Source: CAZFCK01 sp964517355
GTDB taxonomy: Bacteria > Desulfobacterota > Desulfovibrionia > Desulfovibrionales > Desulfovibrionaceae
Assembly (NCBI GenBank): GCA_964517355.1
Contig: CAZFCK010000125.1
Coordinates: 1-14,011, forward strand
Direction: 5' to 3'
Length of the DNA: 14,011 nucleotides
Below the pieces are notes generated by a model. It did no database searches. It was not told where the DNA came from and worked only from the letters and a program-made list of their open reading frames with translations. Below are positions 1-5,727 of the stretch, piece after piece. The position numbers and the translations under genes were made by a program. Positions within the stretch are counted from its first letter, which is position 1. Every line of letters begins with the position of its first letter.

Positions 1-63
1 AGGGGTGGTTCAAAAACTGTGGCTATGGACTATCTCAAACGTGACTTGCTCTAGCGCATTTTC

Positions 64-78
64 GCCTTGAAACAAGGC
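64..78. repeat. Short inverted repeat (hairpin 1)
   Basis: GCCTTG-aaa-CAAGGC is a perfect 6-bp stem with a 3-nt loop. It is the first of three hairpins 3' of the YyaL-type gene. Its role is unknown; it may contribute to mRNA 3'-end formation or stability. Confidence 0.5.
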
Positions 79-82
79 TCTC

Positions 83-111
83 CCCTGAAACAATTTCCAA
101 TTGTTCCAGGG
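83..111. repeat. Inverted repeat (hairpin 2)
   Basis: CCCTGAAACAATT and AATTGTTCCAGGG flank a 3-nt loop (TCC). Twelve of thirteen positions pair, with one A/C mismatch. This is long for a chance hairpin. No T-tract follows on either strand. Confidence 0.55.
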
Positions 112-120
112 AAATGCATA

Positions 121-155
121 AGAGCATCTAGCGCTTTTCAAGCGTGAGATGCTCT
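121..155. repeat. Two-part inverted repeat (hairpin 3)
   Basis: The outer stem AGAGCATCT/AGATGCTCT has 9 perfect pairs. The inner stem CGCTT/AAGCG has 5 pairs, extended by a G-T pair, around a TTC loop. It lies about 29 nt past the stop codon of the YyaL-type gene, where a terminator or an mRNA-stabilising structure would sit, but there is no U-tract. It could be a member of a dispersed palindrome family. Confidence 0.55.
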
Positions 156-183
156 AACGAACTTGGAAACACGCTCCAGAGCT

Positions 184-2052
184 TCAGGCGCTTGCCGTGG
201 CCAGGAGCATGAAGGCGTGCGTCCCCGGATGTAGTTTGACAAGGGGGCGGACGCTGCGCCGCAGATGCATGGCGCGGTCCACGAGATCTTTGCGGCCGGA
301 TAACCGGCCCAGCTTCGCGAGCACCATGGCGGCCACGGCGTTGCCGGAGGGCAGGGCTCCGTCGTAATAGTCTTTTGGGCGGCAGATGAGTTCATCTCCA
401 AGGCGCGGCGATGTCATGAAAAAGCCGCCGTTTTCCGCGTCCCAGAAAAGTTCGATCATCGCATCGCATAATTCCAGGGCCGTGTGGAGGTATCTGGATT
501 CGCCCCCGGCCAGATATATTTCCATGAGACCCCAACAAAAAAAGGCGTAATCCTGTTGGAGCGCGGGCAGCGCGGCCTCGCCTTCGCGGTAGCGGTGCAG
601 CAGCGTGCGTGTGCCGGAGGCGTCCGCGGGCAAGGGGGCGCCGGACATGTTGCGCAGAATGAAGTCCGCGGCGCGGGAGGCGTGGCGCAGGTAGCGCCCC
701 CCTTTGGGAAGTTGCGCCCCGCGCGCCAGGGCGGCGATCATCAAGCCGTTCCAATCCGTGAGGATCTTGTCGTCCAGCAAGGGACGGGGGCGTTTTTCCC
801 GAAGGGCGAACAATTGCCGGCGGGCGTGTTCAAGGCGCTGGGCCAGGTCGTCCGGCGGAGTGCGCAGACGTTGGGCCATCTCCTCCAGGGACGCGGAAAG
901 GTGGATGATGTTTTTTCCCGTGACCGCGCCGGTGGCCTCGTCATGGAAGTTGCCTTCCGCAACGCAATTGAACAGGTCCGCGGCCAGATGCGCGTCTTCG
1001 CCGAGGGCCTCCCGCACTTCTCGCAGCGTGAAGACGTAAAACCTGCCTTCCTCGCCCTCGCTGTCCGCATCTTCGGCGCAATAAAAGGCTCCTTCGGGGG
1101 AAAGCAGATCGCGCAGCACGTAGGTGAAGATTTCTTCGGCCACCCGGCCGTAAAAATCGTTTTGGGTGGTCTGATGGCAGGCCACGTAGGTCATAGCCAG
1201 CAAGGCTTGGTCATAGAGCATTTTTTCGAAATGGGGCAGCAGCCAGCGGGTGTCTGTGGAATAGCGGTGAAAACCGTAACCCACATGGTCGAAAATACCG
1301 CCCAACCGTAACCCTTGCAAAGTTTTTTCCACCATTTCAAGGGCCTTGGGCGCGTTTGTCCGCTGGCGCAGCGAAAGCAGAAAGAGCAGGGCGTTGGGGG
1401 TGGGAAATTTGGGCGCTTGGCCGAATCCGCCGTGCTGCGCGTCGAAATGCTCAACATATTCCTGGTAGCCCTTCTGGAGGATCTCGGCGTCGATATCGAG
1501 TTGCGCATCCAACTCGATGCCGCTTGCCGGTGAGGTTTGGTTGCAGGCCTGGGTCAGGGCGTTGGTCACATTCTGCGCGGCGTCGAGAAGTTCGCTGCGG
1601 CGGGTTGTCCACAGTTCCCGTACGCGGGGCACGAGATCCAGCATGCCCATGCGCCCGAAAACGGATTCGCGTGGTATGTAGGTCAGGCTGAAGAACGGCT
1701 CGCCCTCCGGAGTCAGGAGCACGTTCAGGGGCCAGCCGCCCTGTTGGTTCATGAGCTGGCACGCGGTCATGTACACGGTGTCTATGTCCGGCCTTTCCTC
1801 GCGGTCCACCTTGACGTTGATGAAGGCCTGGTTCATGAGCGCGGCCACCTGGTCGTTCTCAAAAGATTCCCGCTCCATGACGTGGCACCAGTGGCACGTG
1901 GAATAGCCTATGGAAACGAACAGGGGCTTGTCTTGCTGCCGCGCCAAGGTAAAGGCCTCCGCCCCCCATGGATGCCAATCCACGGGGTTGTGGGCGTGTT
2001 GCAGCAGATAGGGGCTTTTTTCGCGCTGCAAGCGGTTGGCTTTCGCGGTCAT
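184..2052 (-). CDS. YyaL-type thioredoxin domain-containing protein (DUF255 / SPATA20 family)
   Basis: This is a 622-residue cytosolic protein of the YyaL/SPATA20 family; family members are usually about 600-700 residues, so it is full length. The N-terminal DUF255 thioredoxin-like domain (about 1-165) has the family signature NRL..E.SPYLLQHA.NPVDW at 6-26, a CHWC redox motif at 53-56, DREERPD from 83 and the cis-proline segment GGWPLN at 105-110. The rest is an alpha/alpha-barrel resembling N-acylglucosamine 2-epimerases and glycosidases, with GGIFDHVGYGFHRYSTD at 251-267 and PHFEKMLYDQ at 273-282. The family's biochemical activity is not settled; redox or sugar-related roles are guesses. 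Its ATG overlaps the TGA of the upstream DUF218 gene by 4 nt, so the two are probably translationally coupled. No signal peptide is seen. Confidence 0.93.
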   Translation of the reverse strand: MTAKANRLQREKSPYLLQHAHNPVDWHPWGAEAFTLARQQDKPLFVSIGYSTCHWCHVMERESFENDQVAALMNQAFINVKVDREERPDIDTVYMTACQLMNQQGGWPLNVLLTPEGEPFFSLTYIPRESVFGRMGMLDLVPRVRELWTTRRSELLDAAQNVTNALTQACNQTSPASGIELDAQLDIDAEILQKGYQEYVEHFDAQHGGFGQAPKFPTPNALLFLLSLRQRTNAPKALEMVEKTLQGLRLGGIFDHVGYGFHRYSTDTRWLLPHFEKMLYDQALLAMTYVACHQTTQNDFYGRVAEEIFTYVLRDLLSPEGAFYCAEDADSEGEEGRFYVFTLREVREALGEDAHLAADLFNCVAEGNFHDEATGAVTGKNIIHLSASLEEMAQRLRTPPDDLAQRLEHARRQLFALREKRPRPLLDDKILTDWNGLMIAALARGAQLPKGGRYLRHASRAADFILRNMSGAPLPADASGTRTLLHRYREGEAALPALQQDYAFFCWGLMEIYLAGGESRYLHTALELCDAMIELFWDAENGGFFMTSPRLGDELICRPKDYYDGALPSGNAVAAMVLAKLGRLSGRKDLVDRAMHLRRSVRPLVKLHPGTHAFMLLATASA

Positions 2053-2714
2053 GGTGACTCCGTGGCGTTGGTTTGCGGTATCTGCCGTGCGGAAATGAAT
2101 CGTCCTCCTCCGATGTAAAACAGATACTTCGCCACTTCCAGCACCAGTGCGCGGGCGCTATCGCGGTCGTGCCACCATTTTTTGACGAACGTATCATAGG
2201 GAGTGCCCACGACTTGGTGTTCGCAGCACGGGAAGAGGTCGTTGAAGATCATGCGGGTGCGGCGGACATGGTAGGGAGAGGTGATGATCAGGAAACTGGC
2301 GCCGCTGTCCGCGAAAATGCGCTGCAATTCCAAGGCTTCCTGAGCCGTGCTCATGTTCGCGCTGCCGAAAAAGCCGATGTCCTGCGCGGGTACGCCTTTT
2401 TTGAGCAGGATATCCGTATCCACCTTTTCCGCCCTGGGATACTCCACGCCGAGGGCGTCGAGGCGTTTGCCGATATCGTCGCGCCATGGCTTGCTGACGA
2501 GAACGCGCGGCGCGATCTCCTTGTGGAACAGGTCCGCGGCGTATAAGGCGCGCGCGGGAGAGCCGGAGAGGACGACGATGTAATCCGCGGGCAGGGGCAT
2601 ATCCGTTACGGGGAGCCATGAACCAGCGAAACCAAGAAGCAATGCGGCGGCAAGGCCGCCCAATAGGGTAAAAAACCCAACAAATTTACAGAAGAAGGAA
2701 AAAAATTTCCGCAT
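2049..2714 (-). CDS. Membrane-anchored DUF218 protein (YdcF/SanA/ElyC-like)
   Basis: The 221-residue product has a short basic N-terminus, one hydrophobic segment at about 9-31 (probable signal anchor), then a DUF218 domain. Family marks are the first strand DYIVVLSGSPARAL (44-57), a Thr-x-x-Glu-Ala element in NMSTAQEA (120-127) and TSPYHVRRTRMIF (145-157). In this family (SanA, ElyC, YdcF) links to envelope integrity and undecaprenyl-lipid metabolism are known, but the substrate here cannot be read from sequence. The reading frame stays open to an ATG at 2756, which would add 14 residues. I prefer the ATG at 2714 because it has a GAGG box 5 nt upstream and places the hydrophobic segment near the N-terminus, while the 2756 start has no ribosome binding site. 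It is first in a two-gene unit with the YyaL-type gene. Confidence 0.87.
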   Translation of the reverse strand: MRKFFSFFCKFVGFFTLLGGLAAALLLGFAGSWLPVTDMPLPADYIVVLSGSPARALYAADLFHKEIAPRVLVSKPWRDDIGKRLDALGVEYPRAEKVDTDILLKKGVPAQDIGFFGSANMSTAQEALELQRIFADSGASFLIITSPYHVRRTRMIFNDLFPCCEHQVVGTPYDTFVKKWWHDRDSARALVLEVAKYLFYIGGGRFISARQIPQTNATESP

Positions 2715-2719
2715 CTGCG

Positions 2720-2723
2720 CCTC
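2720..2723 (-). promoter_or_regulatory. Ribosome binding site deciding the DUF218 start
   Basis: GAGG on the minus strand with a 5-nt spacer to the ATG at 2714. The longer alternative start at 2756 is preceded by TTCACCTTT, which is not a Shine-Dalgarno sequence. Confidence 0.55.
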
Positions 2724-2836
2724 GTGTCGCGGGTGGTTCGGCCTGTGTGAAGCCATAAAGGTGAATTGATGCTAACACAGGCGGGCGAGAAATAGAACCC
2801 TGGATGGATTGATACATCCGGTTTGTGGCGAAGACG

Positions 2837-2879
2837 TTCCGGGGGGAGAACCTTTCTCCAGAAAGGATTCCCCCCGGAA
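2837..2879. repeat. Strong two-part hairpin between tgt and the DUF218 gene
   Basis: Outer arms TTCCGGGGGG (2837-2846) and CCCCCCGGAA (2870-2879) give 10 perfect pairs. Inner arms CCTTTC (2851-2856) and GAAAGG (2861-2866) give 6 more around a TCCA loop. It lies about 120 nt past the tgt stop and may act as a 3' end for tgt. On the minus strand the T-run lies before the stem rather than after it, so it is not a textbook intrinsic terminator. It could instead be a dispersed palindromic element. Confidence 0.65.
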
Positions 2880-2963
2880 AAACCTCACAAGTCTTTAATC
2901 AGTGCTTCCTTAAGAACCTTTTTCAACTTATGTGCTCAATTAATATGGTAAAGTTATCGTGTT

Positions 2964-2981
2964 GGCTTTACTCGGAAAGCC
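2964..2981. repeat. Small hairpin just 3' of tgt
   Basis: GGCTTT-actcgg-AAAGCC is a 6-bp stem with a 6-nt loop, 20 nt beyond the tgt stop on the minus strand. No U-tract follows it, so termination is not assured. Confidence 0.4.
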
Positions 2982-3001
2982 GGAGTCAAGACGTAAAGGC
3001 G

Positions 3002-4177
3002 CTAGCGGTCGGTATCCCGGGTGAATATTTCGGTGTAGCGCCGCTTGAGCATGCGGAACGTTCCTTCCAGGATGGCTTGCCGGGCCTGGCGCATCATGCG
3101 CAGGTAGAACGCCAGGTTGTGGATGGTGTGCAGGCGGTAGGAAAGCAGTTCCCGCGCCATGTAGAGGTGCCGTAAATAGGCGCGGGAAAAGGTGCGGCAG
3201 GTGTAGCAGTCGCACGCGGGATCCAGAGGGGCGGAATCGTCGCGATAACAGGCGCGCTTGATGTTTATCTTGCCCTGCGAGGTGTAGAGCGTGCCGTTGC
3301 GCGCATTGCGCGTGGGCAGCACGCAGTCGAACATGTCCAGCCCGGCCTCGATGCCTTCGAGAATATCCAGAGGGGCGCCCACTCCCATCAAATAGCGGGG
3401 ACGCTGCGCGGGCAGCAGGGGCGTGCAGGAATGCAGGAACGGATACATCACGTCCATGCTTTCTCCCACGCTGAAACCGCCGAGGGCGAAGCCGTCGAAA
3501 GGCGTCTCCGTGATCTGCGCGGCGCTTTTCTCCCGCAAATCCTGGAAAAATCCGCCCTGCACAATGCCGAACATCAGGTTGTCGCCCGTGCCTTGGGGAT
3601 AGAAGGCGCGTGAACGCCGCGCCCAGTCCGTGGTCAGGGCCAGGGATTTTTCCGTGTATTCACGGTCCGCTCCATACGGGACGCATTCGTCCAACACCAT
3701 CATGATGTCGGAATTCAGGCTGCGCTGAATGCTCACGACCTTTTCCGGATCGAAGAAGTGTTTGGAGCCGTCGATATGCGATTGAAAGGCCACGCCTTCC
3801 TCGGTGATGCGCCTGAGTCCGCTGAGGCTGTAGACCTGGAACCCGCCTGAATCCGTGAGAATGGGGCCGCGCCATTTGGAAAAACCGTGCAGCCCGCCGA
3901 AGCGCTCCACCAGTTCTGGACCCGGGCGCAGGTACAGATGGTAGGTGTTACCCAGGATGATTTGCGCGCCGATCTCTTCAAGATCTTTGGGGCTTAGGGA
4001 TTTCACGCAGCCTTGGGTGCCCACGGGCATGAAGATCGGCGTGCGCACCATGCCGTGCGCGGTGATCAATTCGCCGGCGCGGGCGGAACCATCCGTGGCC
4101 AGAAGACGAAAATCACCCACAGGGCGGTCGGCGGGGCGGGTGAAAAGAAGTGTGTCGTTTGTGCAGGATGTGATCAT
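3002..4177 (-). CDS. tgt: Queuine/preQ1 tRNA-guanine transglycosylase
   Basis: This 391-residue cytosolic enzyme swaps guanine-34 of GUN-anticodon tRNAs for a 7-deazaguanine base (preQ1 in most bacteria), the entry of the base into the queuosine pathway. The length matches bacterial Tgt (about 375-390). Visible marks are HGMVRTPIFMPVGT (41-54), the TDSGGFQVYSL active-site loop with Asp109, FGIVQGG (203-209), GFSVGE (234-239), the nucleophile region DMFDCVLPTRNARNG with Asp284, and the zinc site C322-x-C324-x2-C327 with His353. The N-terminus is about 20 residues longer than the conserved core; the ATG at 4177 lacks a strong ribosome binding site (only an A-rich AAGAAAA stretch), so a slightly shorter start is possible. 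It appears to be a single-gene unit; no other queuosine gene is in the window. Confidence 0.97.
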   Translation of the reverse strand: MITSCTNDTLLFTRPADRPVGDFRLLATDGSARAGELITAHGMVRTPIFMPVGTQGCVKSLSPKDLEEIGAQIILGNTYHLYLRPGPELVERFGGLHGFSKWRGPILTDSGGFQVYSLSGLRRITEEGVAFQSHIDGSKHFFDPEKVVSIQRSLNSDIMMVLDECVPYGADREYTEKSLALTTDWARRSRAFYPQGTGDNLMFGIVQGGFFQDLREKSAAQITETPFDGFALGGFSVGESMDVMYPFLHSCTPLLPAQRPRYLMGVGAPLDILEGIEAGLDMFDCVLPTRNARNGTLYTSQGKINIKRACYRDDSAPLDPACDCYTCRTFSRAYLRHLYMARELLSYRLHTIHNLAFYLRMMRQARQAILEGTFRMLKRRYTEIFTRDTDR

Positions 4178-4334
4178 GTTTTCTTGTATCCGTTTTGAAG
4201 CGTCGATAATGATAGCCAGTTAGAGTTGTAGAAAGATATTTCCGGTAGCGATTTTGATTCGGGCATGAGTAACGTATAAAATTGAAAATGACTATGTTTA
4301 GTCGTTTCAGTATGTTAATAGCGATAGGGGGGTG

Positions 4335-4392
4335 TTCCTTCGGGGAGGCGGATGGTGTGCGTATGGCGGCCACGCATAGCGGCTGGCGCCGC
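4335..4392. repeat. Tandem hairpins upstream of tgt
   Basis: Three stems stand side by side: TTCC-TTCG-GGGA (4335-4346, UUCG-type tetraloop), a stem at 4356-4378 with core TGCGT/ACGCA around a 9-nt loop, and GCGGC-TGGC-GCCGC (4379-4392). This could be part of a tgt leader transcript, the 3' structure of the U32 operon or a small RNA; the sequence does not decide between these. Confidence 0.4.
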
Positions 4393-4451
4393 ATGGTTTA
4401 ATTGTTCCTGAAGACGACTTCTAGACTTACAGAAAAAACGTATAAAGTCGC

Positions 4452-4534
4452 GGGATTTCGCGCCCAAACGACGGCCAGGGGCCTCCCCTGGACGCCGGAA
4501 AAAAGACAATTGATTGTTGTTTATTCAACAAACA
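4452..4534 (-). repeat. Dispersed palindromic repeat, copy A
   Basis: Read on the minus strand, this copy matches 13931-14011 read on the plus strand. The core 51 bases (4452-4502) agree at 44 positions by eye, with a looser match in the A/T-rich left part (TTTGTTGAA). At the centre is CCAGGGG-3 nt-CCCCTGG, a 7-bp stem. The core starts about 124 nt past the stop of the U32-like gene, in the same sense as that gene. It has no visible ORF and no terminal repeats typical of an insertion sequence. Confidence 0.75.
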
Positions 4535-4626
4535 CAGAATGTTATGGTATAGGCTCCGCTCGGTATTGTCGAGTTCCTGAAGTAATGAGACAGGCCCATT
4601 TTGCAATGGATGGCCAACAGCCACGG

Positions 4627-5724
4627 CTACGTGTTTTCCGTAGTCATGGGGCGCAATTGCGGAGAAAGGCGCTCCAGATGCGCGGAGACAAGGAATCTGC
4701 ATTGACCGCACGAGGAGCAGTCGAAATCGCAGTTGCCCACGCGCAGCAGGAAATCCTGGGGCAGCTCGTGATTGGCGATGTAGAACACGTTCGCAAGGCA
4801 TTCCTGCGTGTCGTTGAGCCAGAGCAGGTTGCCGCGATAGCGCCCCGCAAGATAGGCCTCCATTATGGCGCGCATGGCCTTTGGGCCGCGACTGCGGCCG
4901 CAGATCTTGAGCACGTCGGCGACGCGGGAATAGCCGGATTGGTCTTCGGGACGGATGAAAGGCGAGGCCAGCAGCAATTCCGGCTTGTCGGCGAAAAGGC
5001 GCGTGCAGCCGCGGGTGCGGTTGGCGGACATTTGCGCCGCCCCGAGCCCATGCTGGTGCGCCAGCGCCAGGTGGGATTCGTGAGCGCCGCGATAGGGGCA
5101 ATAGGGCAGGCATCCTTCGTTGGCCAGCAAGGTTATGGCGAGGTTGGGCTGATGCTGCCGCAGTTCGACGCTCAAGCGCTCCAAAGCGGGCAGACGCCGG
5201 TTGAGTCCGCGGTCGAGGTTGATTTTATTGGGGGGGCGGAACCTTGTGGTGGCGATGTATTCGAGATGCCACAATATTTTTGGCAGCGTGTCGAGCAGGC
5301 AATTGACGCTGGGCAGGGCCGACAGATGCGGGCACAGGTCGGGGTGGGCGTCGGACAAGGCCTGGAGCAGGTAGTGATCGCTGTAGACCAGTCCCGAGAT
5401 TTGCCCGGCGTCGAGCAGAATCCGCAACGCGCCGGCCAGCGCGTCCATGAAGCCCTTGTCGCTGTAGGCCTCCGGCAGATGGAAGCGGCTGTTGACCAGG
5501 GCGTTCTTTCTGGGCACGGGACAGCGCGCCAGGAGCTGGGCCAGGCGCCGGGGTTCCAGGAATACGTCGGCCGGGCGCGCGTCCGGCACCTGGGGCAGGT
5601 GCAGGGGAACGTACATGGAATGGATTCTGTCCGTATGGGCGGACAAAAAATCCAGATATTCCTCGTTCGGCAGAAAAGGCACGTCCAGGGGCAGGAGCGT
5701 GGTGTCGGGGCGGGCTGCGCTCAT
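4627..5724 (-). CDS. U32-like (UbiU/UbiV/TrhP-related) cysteine-rich TIM-barrel protein
   Basis: The 365-residue product resembles the 'peptidase U32' superfamily, whose studied members are iron-sulfur proteins acting in O2-independent hydroxylation (UbiU/UbiV) or tRNA modification (TrhP) rather than proteases. Supporting features are ALVNSRF (75-81), SDHYLL (115-120), NEGCLPYCPYRGAHESH (202-218) with C205 and C209, SPFIRPEDQSGYS (254-266) leading to KICGRSR (273-279), and a C-terminal cluster C332-x3-C336-x2-C339-x2-C342. Further cysteines are C240, C275 and C309. Fe-S binding is an inference. Its exact substrate is unknown and I assign no symbol. It starts 3 nt after the stop of the BPL_N gene, with AGGAGG inside that gene's end. 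A run of seven C on the coding strand (5230-5236) lies mid-gene; the frame is intact here. Confidence 0.75.
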   Translation of the reverse strand: MSAARPDTTLLPLDVPFLPNEEYLDFLSAHTDRIHSMYVPLHLPQVPDARPADVFLEPRRLAQLLARCPVPRKNALVNSRFHLPEAYSDKGFMDALAGALRILLDAGQISGLVYSDHYLLQALSDAHPDLCPHLSALPSVNCLLDTLPKILWHLEYIATTRFRPPNKINLDRGLNRRLPALERLSVELRQHQPNLAITLLANEGCLPYCPYRGAHESHLALAHQHGLGAAQMSANRTRGCTRLFADKPELLLASPFIRPEDQSGYSRVADVLKICGRSRGPKAMRAIMEAYLAGRYRGNLLWLNDTQECLANVFYIANHELPQDFLLRVGNCDFDCSSCGQCRFLVSAHLERLSPQLRPMTTENT

Positions 5725-5727
5725 GGC

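Larger units (their letters stand above)
1..183. other. Intergenic region at the left edge with three hairpins
   Basis: This is non-coding DNA 3' of the YyaL-type gene. No convincing ORF is seen. It holds three consecutive inverted repeats (64-78, 83-111, 121-155) and an imperfect direct repeat, TCTAGCGCaTTTTC at 50-63 and TCTAGCGCTTTTC at 127-139. No long T-run follows the hairpins on the minus strand, so a canonical intrinsic terminator is not evident. The first 45 bases show nothing I can identify. Confidence 0.6.
4178..4626. other. Intergenic region with tgt leader, hairpins and a repeat copy
   Basis: These 449 bp lie between the start of tgt and the stop of the U32-like gene. The part next to tgt (about 4178-4330) is clearly more A/T-rich than the flanking genes and should hold the tgt promoter; no convincing pair of -35 and -10 boxes could be fixed. 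It is followed by compact hairpins at 4335-4392 and by the dispersed repeat at 4452-4534. No tRNA fold, preQ1 riboswitch or plausible small gene was recognised. Confidence 0.6.

Noticed and set aside
4178..4400. preQ1 riboswitch in the tgt leader
   Set aside because: No short hairpin followed by the conserved A-rich tail of preQ1 aptamers was seen on the minus strand.
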